A stretch of DNA of 62,000 nt from Branchiostoma floridae (GCF_000003815.2 NC_049992.1:19789760-19851759); one strand, 5' to 3'; counted from the stretch's first letter, positions 35,076-47,139 are shown. Translations and numbers: made by a program. Notes: generated from the letters alone by a model not told the origin.

Positions 35076-35164
35076 TATATTTCTATTTTCATGGAGATAA
35101 ATACTTACCAAGTCTACCAGAATGTACTGGAAATGTTAAGATTGAAGGGAAGGGGTACAATTAT

Positions 35165-35525
35165 GAATTGCCTTTTCACATGGGGTTAAGGATCTGGGGA
35201 AAATGAGACCATCCATTAACAAGGGGTTAAGGGTCTGGTAAGGGAGGGACCAGCCATTTGATATGCATGGGGTATACGCGACGTTAAAGATCTATGAACG
35301 GGGACCATCCATTTCACAAGGGATTGAGGATATGGAATGAGGGCCATCCATTTCACGTGGGGTTAAAGTTTCTTGGAAAGGGTATGGGGAAGGAGGGACC
35401 AACCATTTCACGTGGGGTTAAGGGTCTGGGGAAAGGAACCCAACCTTTTCATATTGGGAGGTAGGACTATCCATTTTACGTCTAGTTGAGGGTGTGGGGA
35501 GGGTGAAACAATCCATTCCTTTCAA
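35165..35525. repeat. Degenerate tandem repeat, about 58-bp unit
   Basis: About six diverged copies of ACCATCCATTTCACGTGGGG-TTAAGGGTCTGGGGA. Confidence 0.75.
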
Positions 35526-35679
35526 TTATAGTGTAGAATAAACACTACACATTTGATTTCAAACTGTTTATTTGATAGCAATTATTGACAAAATAGATAT
35601 ATGCAAACATATGTGTGCAAATCTAAAAAAAAACACAATGAATTGAGAAAAATACACAAGCACTATATAAAACTTCTCG

Positions 35680-36413
35680 GTTGAGCTAAGACGGCCCAGG
35701 CACGCTCGATTTGTGTCCGAGTTCGGGCGCGTGTTCCCTTGTCCAGCCGAATTCGAACACGTTTTCCATGATGTTCCATTTCGTAATTCGAACCGAACGC
35801 GCGTTCGAATCTGTGGTTATTTGCGACTTTTCAATGTAAACAGGCACCGTAAGGACCTTTTATCCTTGGTGGGTGTCTGTGCGGTCAAGTTATGACATTT
35901 ACGGCTTAAGTCCCAGCTCAAAATAACAGTATCGATCTTCATAGTACTCAAGTTTTACTTATTATCCCTTTGTTATCAAAATTGTCCGCGGCTATTTTGT
36001 TTAATCATTTTATGTTTTTGACTATGGTGCATTTTCAATGAAAAATTGAAAAAAAATGGTCGTTTCTGATGTTTTCGGCCCAAAAAAACAATATAATCCT
36101 AATTTAAAACAAAATAGCCGCGGATAAAAATGATAAGTTTAAGGTTGGCTTTCATCCTTTAGAATATCATAATTTAAAGTCTTGTTTCCAGCTGGGACTA
36201 GACTCATGAAATAAACAACACTTTTTTTAACCAAAATGTTTATTTCTAACCCAAAATCCGGCATGTAGAAAAACAAAATCACAAGTATTCAATGTGTTTA
36301 AAATAGTACTAAAACTGTGTGAAGTTTCATCGTAGTGCGACCGAGCAATCAAAAGTTACGATCGATGTATAGAATACTACTTTATTCCAGGCCATGGGCC
36401 GTCTTAAGCCAAC
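35680..36413. mobile_element. Inverted-repeat DNA element, AAGACGGCCCA ends
   Basis: Left GTTGAGCTAAGACGGCCCAGG and right complement of GTTGGCTTAAGACGGCCCATG. Internally, 35910-36200 holds a second inverted pair (GTCCCAGCT ... CCGCGGCTATTTTGTTT against its complement), giving nested hairpins. No coding capacity. Superfamily unknown. Confidence 0.6.
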
Positions 36414-37100
36414 AGAGTTTAAAAATTGAACTGAAATCTTAACATCTCCCATACATAGATTAACAATTACCCTTACTCTAGGACACGGTGGCCAACAGAG
36501 CCAAAATCAGATCAGTAAATGTAACATTGTCATTACATGGTATAGAGGTAGCTTGGCGCCTTTGTACTTGACGAAGAATACAAAGTTATTTTGTTGTCTA
36601 AGGCTTAGGCAGAGCTGATTATTAGTGTTCGACAAAAAGATGTTGCATCAGTATGTTATTGTGTGTTTGGAAGGGTTAGTTTGTTAGTGTGTGTGCGTGT
36701 CTGTGTCTTTGTGTTAGTATCAGCGTCAGCCTAAGCCTTGGGTAGGGATTTTTCCAAATGACTGATTTAAAAGGCTACAAACAACCTATACCCATCAATA
36801 AACGGGCAATATTAATCGATCTACTGAATTACAATAATACAATTGAAATGCATTTTTAACACAAAGGCTAAGTGACAAGAAAAGACAGTCACCCTGTACT
36901 GGAATGGCATGATATGATATATTCAAAACAAAGACTACTTACAAAATACGCATGTCTGTACAGCTCAGTATCTCCAAACCTCTTTGCAATACGAGACCAA
37001 CATGAAGCTTGACTCAAAAATATGGGAATAGGCAAGCTTAACTACATGAATCTAACATCTTGATATACATAATGCACACTTGGCATTCTGTCTGCAATGA
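36414..37100. other. Intergenic, nothing recognised
   Basis: A short GT-rich stretch near 36660-36710. Otherwise no structure seen. Confidence 0.5.
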
Positions 37101-39600
37101 TTCGGTTTCTGTGACTGTGTCGACACCAAAAAGTATAGTGTGTCTAAAGGACTAAACTACTAATATCAAATAGGCTCTTCAACCACCTGTCTTCATTTCT
37201 GGCCTGTGTCGTTCTCTTGGTTCGGGACCCAAGATAACGACACGAGGCAGATTATGTAATGGTCTAGGTCCCCGACAACCACTGACCACGACATAAAACA
37301 GATATGACACCAGATGGTGAACCAGGAAAGTTCCTGATTTCTAAAAAACAGAATTTAGAGTAACACTAAAAACAATGCCGACCATCGACACAGCCACAGA
37401 AACCAAACCAGTCACACATTGGGCCTGTATAACACAGAAACGGACTGAAGCCCTGTGTGCAAAAGGAGCCTTGGAGAGACTGAATGACTCCTTGGCTTGG
37501 TGATGAACTGGATGTTGCCACGAAGCACCGTCAGTGATGGTAGCACCTGAAGCCTCCATTCCCAGCTCCTTCGCCCTTAGCAAGTCCAGGCATTTCTGCC
37601 AAATCGGTAGAACAAACATATATGCATCAGCAACCTCACACAAACTGTTCAACCAGTCATAATTTTGATTATAGAAATAAAACTCTCCAAAGCACTGTTC
37701 GGGTCCAGACATAGAAACTGTAAGGTTAAATTTACCAGCACAAAGGAAAAAGACTGCTGTCCTACAATTAAGAAAGGCTACTTTCACAAAATACAGTACA
37801 ACACAATTAGAACGTTTCGGATAGTCCTACAATTGTTACTACTGTCGGTTTATATAGACTGACAATACTGCGCAAACAAGATACAATGCTACAAACATGC
37901 CTAGCTATAGGCCGATTGCCTAATTTTACACAACACACTGTGCCATACCTTGTCATATGTCCGTGAAAGACTGATGTCCATCAGGTCTTGTAGAGATGAT
38001 TGACATACGGACTGTCCTCTAAACATCCAGTTATGAAATGTCTTCTCAAGAAGCTGATGAAGACGACTTTCAACGAATCCAACTATGGGAAGTGGCACCA
38101 AGACGGCTTCCGCCAGGACCACTGTCTCCTTGGATGCCTGGCACCTCCTTTGCCCACATTTTCCCGGCAGGCCTTGCTGTGAAATCGGCAATAGAAACAG
38201 ACATGCATGAACTGCCTCACTACCGCTGCAACAAACACAAATGGTTCAACGCCGGCTGTCCATTGGCGAGTATACGAACTGGACACACAATGCAGTACAA
38301 TACCTTGTCTATGTCTCGGAAAGACTCGTGCCTTGGTGATGCACCGGACGTTGTCACGAATCACTTTCTGTAACGGTGACGCTTTACACGTCCATTATCC
38401 AACTCCGTTCCTTGCTTTCCACGTTCAGTCATTTCTAACAAATCGGTAGAAGAAACAGACAGATGCATCAGCTGCCGTACCACCGCTGCCACAAACACAA
38501 AAGGATAAAGGCCTGTCCAATGGCAAGTACCTAGAAACTGGACACCCCAAACCTCTATACAGACTATCTGATATTCAGGTGAAGAATGCGTATGCCAAAC
38601 TTTTCCATGATCCACCTCACAAACATTCCAACCATAATACAAATGTATTCATATGCGTCATTCAAGCATTGATTAAAGCACTGAGCATTAATTGTTCGGG
38701 TACAAACATTGAAAATGAAACTATAAACTTAAACTTGCCAACACAAATGAATTGTTATTCATTGGCAAAGAACGTTGTCCTAGCTATAATCAAAAACTGC
38801 TTTCACACAATACGATACGATACCTTGTCATATGTGTGGGAAGACTGCGAATCGTTCACGTTCGGCACCTTCCTTCGCCAACCCTAGCCACCCTTTCCGC
38901 GTCCAGACATTCCTTCTTACGGTACGATGATCCTCAGTATAAAAGACGAGACAAAAATTGAACTTCACCAAGAAATATGGTACAGACTATACCTAATACT
39001 TAAAGTAAGCTTAGCTATGTGAATGAGGCATGACAGGAAGTTAACTTGATTTGTGATTGTAATTTCAGTTCTTGGTTTAACATAGAAATAGCGGGAATAA
39101 TCATGATCTCTTGAATGATTGAAAGTGCAAGAGTGCGCTTTGCTGAAATTCCAAGTAATGCTGCCGTTTGTTTTGGTTACAATTTTGAGAGTAATGGCTT
39201 CAGTCTGCTTCTGCCTTATACAAGCCCATTGAATAGCTGATTCGGTTTCTGTAACTGTGTCGACGCCGAGAAGTCTAGTGCTATTGATATTAAATAGGCT
39301 CTTCAGCCACCTGTTTTCCTTTCTGTCCTGTGTCGTTCTCTTGGTTCGGGACCCAAGATAACGACACAAGGCAGATTATGTAATGGTCTAGGTTCCCGAC
39401 AACCACTGACCACGACATAAAACAGAAATGACAACAGATGGTGAATCAGGGAAGTCCCTGTTTAAAAAAGAAAAAAACAGAATTTACAGTAACTGGCCGA
39501 ATACAATCCCGGCCATCGACACAGTCACAGAAACCAAATCAGCCACACACACCAGGCCTGTACAACACAGAAATGGGCTGAAAACCTGAGTGCAAAAGGA
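37101..39600. repeat. 2.1-kb diverged duplication with internal repeats
   Basis: Segment 37101-37460 (TTCGGTTTCTG..., GTTCTCTTGGTTCGGGACCC, AAACCAA.CAG.CACACA) recurs at 39241-39600, offset 2140 bp. Between them, words such as AAATCGGTAGAA, ATACCTTGTC.ATGT and ACCGCTGC.ACAAACACAAA recur several times (for example near 37600, 37950, 38200, 38440, 38820). The 148-codon minus ORF at 37341-37787 lies in this repeat and has no recognised domain. Confidence 0.65.
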
Positions 39601-39712
39601 GCTTCCATTTACAAAATGTCCTGATATAAACCCCTACCTGCATCATCACTCGAGATGTCAACAAAACACACTCAAGCGCCTTACCATCAACCAAGAGATT
39701 TTTTAAAGTTAA

Positions 39713-40658
39713 CCCTATTCAGACCGGGCTTTTTTGGTCATCCCTGGACCGGGGGGGGGCTTTTGAGGCCCTCCACTTTGAAGTCCTATAACTCTGAAAC
39801 GACGTGCCGTAGGGCCACCAAATTTTTAGGACATGATATCGACATAATATCTGACAAGTATTTGACGTTTGACGTTACGTTGACGTAAGATGACGTAATT
39901 ATGACGTCATCAATTTGATTATATTGGCCGGACCCATGAAAAAAGGGTATTCTCAGAAAACTTCAAGTTATTCTACAAAAATGTAACAACAAGTGCAGAT
40001 AACGGAATGATAATGTTTATTACGACTTACGTTGCCAATAGCAACATCAATGACGTCAAAATGACGTCATAAAATGACGTCATGCACATCTAAGATACCA
40101 GTTGGGCTCCGCCATATTATATCCACCACCTTGAATTTTGAAAAATACTTTTTTTGCAACAAATAATCACAAAGGGCAATGGAAATAGACTCTATTCATT
40201 TATTTAGATGGTTTTTGATGAAAAAATACCAGGTAGTTACAAATTTTCAGGGATAATTAGCTTGTTATTCTTGATCTGGCCATACGGTCCGCCATCTTGG
40301 ATTTTGGGCTGATGACGTCATCAAATTAGCATAATTTATGCATATATAATTATGAAAGATATGCTAAATAATATAAGATTTTATTTATGTAACAAAATAG
40401 CAGTTATATAGCAAATAAATGTGAAAAATACATTGTTAGAACCAAAAATAGTGATTTTTGGCAAAACAGCCTGTCAACAAACGGTTACCATGGCAACACG
40501 AAAAAATGGAAAATTTGTCAAACTTCGTGAAATTGTTGCCAACAATATTTTAGGAAAACTCACCAAATTTGGTGGCTCTAGCGTAAGCCGTTCTGGCGTT
40601 ATAGGATATCGAAGTTGGCGCGGGCCTCAAAAGCCCCCCCCCCCCGGTCTGAATAGGG
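39713..40658. mobile_element. piggyBac-type MITE, CCCTATTCAGACCGGG ends, TTAA target
   Basis: TTAA (39709-39712 and 40659-40662) flanks CCCTATTCAGACCGGG and CCCGGTCTGAATAGGG. About 100 bp of each arm match imperfectly (CTTTTGAGGCCC, TCCTATAAC, AGGGCCACCAAATTT / AGAGCCACCAAATTT). Five perfect TGACGTCA sites lie inside (39902, 40051, 40062, 40075, 40313). The CCCT start plus TTAA target match piggyBac. No transposase. Confidence 0.88.
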
Positions 40659-40664
40659 TTAAAG

Positions 40665-41808
40665 TAACCTCACAAATTATTTACTTCCTATCATGCCGAT
40701 GACAAGTTAGTCCCAGCCCATCTCTGCAATATGTTTCCATTTCACACCCCATAAGACAAATAACAACTTAACTTAGTTTCAGGTCCTCTGGTTGATCCGG
40801 GCTCGATGATACCAATAAGATCCTGGAAGCAACAAAGCGAAATTATTATAATTAGGTCGAGACAGCCTTCTTGTTTTGTTGTAATTCATCATCATCATCA
40901 TCATCATCATAGGTACCCCCAGATGACCCCGCGTGGGGCAAAGTAGGGGGGGGGGCAAAGTAAGTTGAGGTCCCGGGTAAGGGCGGGCAGCCCTCCTGCC
41001 TGGCACGGAAGCACTCAACGGTGGAAGCAATTACTACAGCGCCAGGCAGGGAATGCCACTCCGGAATTGTTCTGGGAAAGTATGAGAATTTGTAGGTGTC
41101 AGTGCGGGCGAAAATTGGCTGGTACTTAAGATGTTCCACCGTCAAAGACAACCCTCTGGGTTCTCTCCGCAAGGGAGGCCCTAAGCCAAGACTGAAGAAG
41201 GCCAGAAATGCCATAGTGCTCGAGTTTGCTCAGCAGACGTTCGTGAGGCACGGTATCGAATGCGTTGCTAAAGTCAACCACCGCGGCATCGACCTGTTTG
41301 TTCTGGTCCATATTTTTGGCCAGGTCTTGGAGGGTAAGCACCAGCTGGCTCTCGCAGGACAGACCCTTTCTGAAGCCATGTTGCGCTAGGGACAGAATGC
41401 CATGAGTGTCTAGATGTTTCATCATGACTCATGTGGCTGTGCACGATGTGTTCGAGCACTTTACCACAGACAGAAGAGACCGCACAAATTGTTTACTTCC
41501 TATCATACCGACAAGTTAGTCCCAGACCATCTCTACAATATGTTTCCGTTTCACACCCCATAAGACACACAAGAACTTAACTTAGTTTCGGGTCCTCCGG
41601 CAGGGCTTTCACACGAGCACCGATCTCCTGGACGTCACCGTACAGCTAGCCGTGGAGATGGCATCGGACAACCTCTCACCGGGATAAGTCCCAACATGAA
41701 CATTGCAGCTGCAGTTGATCCGTCTTGATGGCACCAATTAGATCCTGGAAGCAACAAAGCGAAATTATTGCAATTAGGTCGAGACAGTCTTCTTGCTTTG
41801 TTGGAATA
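40665..41808. repeat. Direct duplication flanking a LINE fragment
   Basis: Left 40665-40889 and right about 41484-41808 share CACAAATT.TTTACTTCCTAT, CAAGTTAGTCCCAG and GATCCTGGAAGCAACAAAGC. The right copy has about 120 additional bases (41600-41720). The LINE fragment sits between the two copies. Confidence 0.8.
40850..41490 (-). pseudogene. Non-LTR retrotransposon fragment (CR1/jockey-like reverse transcriptase)
   Basis: The minus strand encodes KVLEHIVHSHMS, a frameshift, then HGILSLAQHGFRKGLSCESQ and VVDFSNAFDTVPHERLLSKL, which are reverse-transcriptase fingers/palm motifs. It then jumps to RTDTYKFSYFPRTIPEWHSL, the C-terminal signature of such elements. The catalytic YxDD block between them is deleted. 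It ends in a (GAT)n run (40888-40911). 5'-truncated, frameshifted and internally deleted. Confidence 0.88.
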
Positions 41809-43321
41809 CGAGCGATCGCGATGATGTCACGCTCACGGTGACGCAGCGGTAGGCAAAAAGCAGGTGACTGTTTGGAAAAAGATTGATTTACATATTAACC
41901 GATAATTTGATCTGCTAATTCAAATATGAATTTTTAATCCAATCTACTGCCATTCTGGTAGGCGCCAGCCGTCGAATACCCCGGATGTAAACAACAACAG
42001 CGATCGGTCGTATTGATATAGCACAGTGAGGCCTTACATGTAAGCGCCGGTAGGTCCGTGTTTTTATGTCCTCCATCGTTCACAAAAGAATTCAACGTTA
42101 ACGTTGCCGATTATTGGCATTACATTGGACTGTTGATAACTTGCTTAAAACACATAAATGCACTATGTGAAAAACGACCCTACTATCCTGTTGTCTTGGG
42201 TTAGACACGGCTTGAAGTACAAAGGATTCACAGCGGTCGTGCTGCCCTTTTGTAATGGGAGTTGCGAGGTATGTCTGTCACATCAGACGGCTGGCAGACG
42301 AACGACGCGACACTTTGGGGTTTTAGACAGGTAACCACAGGGGCTAGTCTATACACGATTGGTCTAGTCTAGAAAATCCGCCGGTGTTATTGGTCAAAGA
42401 AATGCTCTTGTACGATTGGTTATCTGAGATAATGTATTTGATTGCAGCACACGACCAGAGGTAGCAGTTCATTACGGCACTGCAGCTGAAAATGAGCCTA
42501 GGACTCTGTTTCTATGCCTAGGATAGGCACCATCTTCTGTAGTAAAAAGGCAAGTCAAAGTTCATTGCACAACGCTTGTAAATAGATACAATGCAAGGCA
42601 AGCACTGGCTTATTTAACCAATCGCAGGCCATTCGCCAATGATGCATGCGGATGGTCGGCGCCACATGACATGAACGGCCCTTTGTCACATCACCTAAAG
42701 TTATGTAAATTGAATGGATAATCTGCGTTGTGTAAATCCACTTGTTTGATGTAACACCCTAACGTTTTAGGGCATACCCTACCTATACTTAATACTGTGG
42801 AATTCTACAAAAATAAGCAGAAGAAAGGGAAGTCAAAATCTCATTTCTATGACTAAACGTCCATGGCAAGACAACCTAATAAGGACGAGAAAGTGCTCAG
42901 ATTGCATGGCTATGGCGGTCCCAGTCTTTCAGTCCAGAGAAAGTAAAATACTGTACATGTACATGATACAAATAACTCAGTTTCCGGGCGTTTTCTGCGT
43001 TTTCCTGAATCGAGTTTGTGGTTGGTGGCTTGTTTGTCGGATTTGGGGTGCGGGCATTGTCCTCGCCCAACTGATTGAGTTTGGGTAGGTCAGATGAAAC
43101 GCAGGTGGTGATTGTTATGATTGGAGTCTACGATAAAATGAATAGAACGAACCATTCCTTTTATAGGGATTTTAAACTTGAAGTTACCAATGCAAGAGAG
43201 GCTTTTTCGACATTGAAAAACTGTACAACATGATATGTACTGGCTATTATGATTACAACATGTAGTGAAAAATAGGTTCAATTATAGCAATTAGATTATT
43301 GCTATAGCTTATAGTTCGTAA
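41809..43321. other. Intergenic, nothing recognised
   Basis: 1.5 kb without supported genes or repeats, with somewhat more balanced base composition than the flanks. An unannotated first exon could hide here, but I see no evidence for one. Confidence 0.45.
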
Positions 43322-43378
43322 ATCAGCCTCATTACGAAACACATTGGGTACCTACTGGCTGCAAATGCACCAGATAAT
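43322..43378 (+). repeat. Tail of the 5S-derived SINE
   Basis: CAGCCTCATTACGAAACACA, TTGGGTACCTACTGGCTGCAA matches the end of the 30692-30935 SINE. Confidence 0.65.
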
Positions 43379-43521
43379 AATTGAATAACAATGTGTTCAA
43401 AGTATGAAAGTCTTAGCAAAGAAAGCTATTGTAGCATTTTCTCATAAATTATGTAAATGAGACCCTAATTTACATGAATTACGTATGCATGTTCAACTTA
43501 ACGTACATGTTGCTGCCAAAT

Positions 43522-43855
43522 GTCGCAAGTATGGAATTTTCGTCATTTAGTACTATAATAACAATTTCTCATTGATTATGCAAATTAGGTAACATTTTGC
43601 ATCATTGATGTCTATCGGTATTTCTCTCTTTTCTAGTTACATTTGTCGTGTTTAAGTGATCTAGTATTATGAAATACTGTGGCTTCGGAAGAATGGAATT
43701 TTCGTCATTTAACACTGTAATAACAATTTCTCATTAATTATGTAAATTAGGTAACAATTTGCATAATTGATGTCTATCGATATTTCTCTCTTTTCTAGTT
43801 ACATTTGTTATGTTTAAGTGTTCTAGTATTATGAAATACTGTGGCTTAATAAACT
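43522..43855. repeat. Tandem duplication, about 165-bp unit, two copies
   Basis: GGAATTTTCGTCATTTA...TTTCTCATT.ATTATG.AAATTAGG...TTCTAGTTACATTTGT...GAAATACTGTGGCTT occurs twice in a row. Related AT-rich wording (ATTATGCAAATTAGCCCCTG) continues to about 44260. Confidence 0.8.
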
Positions 43856-44390
43856 GTGCTCATTAATTATATTAATCTTGCAAATTAGCCCCTGGTTTGC
43901 ATTGATAGCCCTTATTTATGGAAGGCATCTCCCTTCCTGAGTTATTCCCTTCCAAAAGGATGGTGCAATTGCGCACGCGCGGACGAATTGCCGTGGAATT
44001 TCGGGAATATTTGCCAATCGGATATATGCTTAACAGTAAGCCTAATATTTCTCTCTTTTTGAGTTCCATTTGGCATATTTTTGAGTAGTCTAACATGAAA
44101 TGCAGTGTATTTATAAACTGTCCTCATGAATTATGCAAATTAGCCCCTGATGTGCATGATTAGCATTTGATTATGTAACGCATCTCTGAAGCTATCTACA
44201 TTCCAAATATCATGAAGATCCGTCAACCCATTCCCGAGTTATTCCCCTCTAAAGGGATGATGCAACTCAACTCAAACTAGGCGTGGAAAAATTCCTGACA
44301 TGCCTGCGGAATTTTGTGAATTCTTGTCAAACGGACGCACACTATACTAGTAGGCTAGCCCCTGAGGCGTCGCCAAAATGTGATAATTTG
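43856..44390. repeat. Diverged repeat, GCAAATTAGCCCCTG family
   Basis: Two related blocks (about 43855 and 44120) carry CTCAT.AATTAT...GCAAATTAGCCCCTG. ATTCCAAATATCATGAAGATCC at about 44200 is the dispersed repeat word seen at 26195 and 34965. Confidence 0.55.
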
Positions 44391-44399
44391 CATAATATA

Positions 44400-44705
44400 G
44401 TGCCGCCCTTTTTTCACAGTACAGCACCTTTTTTTCATAATACAACACTTTTTTCATAGTACAACACTTTTTTCATAGTACAACCCTTTTTTCATAGTAC
44501 AACACTTTTTTCAAAGTACAACACTTTTTCATAGTACAACCCTTTTTTTCATAGTACAGCACTCTTTTTCAATAGTACAACACTCTTTATTTCAAAGTAC
44601 AACACTTTTTATAGTACAACATGTGCTTTTTTTCACTGTACAACCCTTTTTTTATAGTACAACCCCTTTTCATGGTACAACACTTTTTTCATAGTACAAC
44701 AACTA
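44400..44705. repeat. Tandem repeat, TTTTTTCATAGTACAACAC unit
   Basis: About 16 imperfect 17-21 bp copies. No coding or hairpin structure. Confidence 0.95.
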
Positions 44706-44904
44706 TGGGATTAGAGGGCAAAGATACAGAGACACAAGGCCATAAATCGTTTTGAAAGCAACAAACAGTTTAATGCTTTCTACCGGGAACCACAAATACA
44801 TCTTCGGAAAGCCGTAATATCAATAATTGGTCCATCTATGAGCCGAGGCCACACCACATATTGCCGTTATCTACACTTGGAGGAAGTGAGTGACACAATA
44901 TGAA

Positions 44905-45055
44905 TACAACAGCTTCGTCCCTCGAATAGGACGTTAAATGGAGGTCCCGTGTCTGGGGAGAGCCACACCCCGGGCACGTTAACGAACCCGCCACATGTGC
45001 GATGGTGCGATGTGAGTGGTTCGAAACCAACAGTACCTTGGCCGCACCTGGGGCA
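44905..45055 (+). mobile_element. SINE body fragment without tRNA head
   Basis: TCGTCCCTCGAATAGGACG, TTAAATGGAGGTCCCGTG, GGGCACGTTAACGAACCC and GATGGTGCGATGTG match the body of the SINE at 33645-34116 in the opposite orientation. An AATAACAATAAC tail at 45305-45330, after the tandem array, may belong to it. Confidence 0.75.
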
Positions 45056-45061
45056 ATTACT

Positions 45062-45238
45062 GTCGTATTGAGGTCACCTGAGTGGCGCCGAATGGCAGCT
45101 CGCTCCAGACACTTGCGACAGTCGTATTGAGGTCACCTGAGTGGCGCCGAATGGCAGCTCGCTCCAGACACTTGCGACAGTCGTATTGAGGTCACCTGAG
45201 TGGCGCCGAATGGCAGCTCGCTCCAGACCCTTGTGATT
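45062..45238. repeat. 59-bp tandem repeat, three copies
   Basis: GTCGTATTGAGGTCACCTGA-GTGGCGCCGAATGGCAGCTC-GCTCCAGACACTTGCGACA at 45062, 45121 and 45180 is almost identical, so the expansion is recent. It lies inside the SINE-derived region. Confidence 0.95.
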
Positions 45239-45611
45239 TAGCACCGCCTATCGTAAGCTCCTCGCAATTCAGCCCCTGGCTGCAAAGAGTGAGTAGTCGG
45301 CCCACCCAATAACAATAACAATAACAGCTTTACTCTTTCCCGCGATTTAAAATCCATGTGCCTTTAAATTTTATCAAACCCTTGATACATGGTGATAAGC
45401 TAGCTAGCACCAATGGCAAGGATGCAGTCCGTCCAGATTTCGGTATATGATATTTCAACGTTAGTACTAAGAGAAACCTGTCTAAAATAGGTTACATTGT
45501 TCATCATATCAATGGAAACTCTCTTAATTTTTTTTTTTACTGGCTGTATCTTTCAAAATTCCAACTATCTTTCGGGCAAAAATTCATGTCAAGGTCCGCT
45601 TTTCTCTCAGA
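45239..45611. other. Intergenic, nothing further recognised
   Basis: Includes the AATAAC-rich tail noted for the SINE fragment. No gene seen. Confidence 0.5.
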
Positions 45612-45853
45612 TGGTATCTCACTGCACTTGGGGCACCGGGGCGGCACTGCGGGGTTTGAAAGATTACTCAACGAATTTCAAAGATAAATAACAAATTTTC
45701 ATAAGTTTTGTGCATTTTCTTGTCTTCTACGTTATACTCTTACGTATTACGCAATATCTAAATTATAACAAAATCGGTAGAAATAACAAAACAGTGCCGC
45801 AGTGAGCAAACCCCACAGTGCAGCACCTGTGTCCCAAGTGCAGTGAGATACCA
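45612..45853. mobile_element. MITE, TGGTATCTCACTGCACTTGGG ends, copy 1
   Basis: Inverted ends of about 40 bp (TATCTCACTGCACTTGGG, then GGGGCGGCACTGCGGGGTTTG against its complement). A second copy is at 60799-61028 and a degenerate one at about 48885-48985. Target duplication not identified. Confidence 0.8.
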
Positions 45854-46860
45854 CCGTTATTTGCTTGTAGGTTTAGGGGAAACAAATTAAACCCTTTTGC
45901 GCTAAGATTTATCGTTCGAGTTATAAATGCATTGGAGCTATGGTGTCAAGATAAATGGTCAATGCAACTTAACTGTTTTTAAGGGTAGTTGTGAGTATTT
46001 GTTTTATGTTTCGCGTTGCAGGTTAAGTGTAGTCGTTTGCAATTGCCGTAAAGCCACAGCAAGTAAATTTTATTGATGGCATCCTCTGCAGACTAAGGCC
46101 TAAGGAAACAAACTCAACCCTTGAAAAATACAAGTGCCAAATAAGAAATACGCAGTTCCTATCTTGTCTATGTCCCTTGCGATGTATTTGTAATGAAATA
46201 TGACCGGAAATGAACAGTATTGTATGAAACATTGGTTACTTGTCAAACTACGACAACCACAAATGCTAGCACTCTGAAACTCAAATCATTATAGATTGCA
46301 GACATGAAATAAATTGAAAAATCATCTAACATTTGTGAGATGTTTGATCGTTTAGGATATTCAAACATAACGATAACGCCATTTTTTCTGTCACTTGTAA
46401 TGTATAATTGCTATTTACAATCGTTACAATCGCTGCACACTGAAAGCGACAGTGTTGCCTTGCCCTTACGCGTAATTGCATTGGTTGACAAATGAAGTAT
46501 TTTGTGGCACAAGTCTGGTAATTTGCGATGCCAATGCAGCTCAGGGTGCCATACCTAGTAGAGTCGCCGATTTCTTGCGATCTTTCAACAGTAATCTCTT
46601 TGAGCTAAGGCTTCCGCGGTACGTGCATGTGCTTGTGTTGCATACCAAGTAAACCGCCTCATGGCGTAACACAGCAGGCTTGTACTGAACAGTACAGACT
46701 GTCTATCCGGACGGATTTAATTTATCCACTCACACCGAGAAGGACTCTTTTTGATCAGTGTGGTGGGAGTGTTAACGTACTTGAGGTCTGGCTTTCCTTA
46801 AAAAAATAGACTTAATTTAATGTCCTATCCCTGGGATATCCCTAATCTATGGTAGGTGCC
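45854..46860. other. Intergenic, nothing recognised
   Basis: No supported gene or repeat in this kilobase. Confidence 0.45.
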
Positions 46861-47131
46861 GGTTCGCAGGAAGCTGAACTGGTTCGGCCAAATATGCCGA
46901 CACAACTCCCTCGCTAAAACCATACTACAAGGCACAGTAGCAGGAGGGAGGAAACGAGGTAGGCCAAGGAAGACGTGACTGGATGATATTAAGACATGGA
47001 CTGGCCTAAGCACTGTACAGCTCATCAGAGGGGCAGAGGACAGAGAGAGATGGGCATGGATCACTGCTACCGGATGTCGTGGAGCCCCTACGACCACTGA
47101 GGTTACGGGCCGTGAGTGAGTGAGAGTGATG
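46861..47131 (+). pseudogene. 3' end of an RTE-like LINE with (GTGA)n tail
   Basis: The plus strand reads RRKLNWFGQICRHNSLAKT, then GGRKRGRPRKT, a stop, LDDIKTWTGLS..., AEDRERWAWI. The GRxRRGRPRK...W.DD...DR..W pattern is the usual C-terminus of RTE-type reverse-transcriptase proteins. It ends with GTGAGTGAGTGAG. An in-frame stop and the absence of everything upstream mark it as dead. Confidence 0.8.
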
Positions 47132-47139
47132 GTAGGTGC

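Noticed and set aside
37341-37787. 148-codon minus-strand ORF as a gene
   Set aside because: Located in a region of diverged duplicated blocks; the related blocks carry stops, and no domain is recognised.
40888-40911. Aspartate run (DDDDDDD) as a protein feature of the LINE
   Set aside because: It is the (GAT)n tail read as protein.
46825-47097. 90-codon minus-strand ORF
   Set aside because: Shadow of the plus-strand LINE 3' end (GRPRK...DRERW), which explains the open frame.
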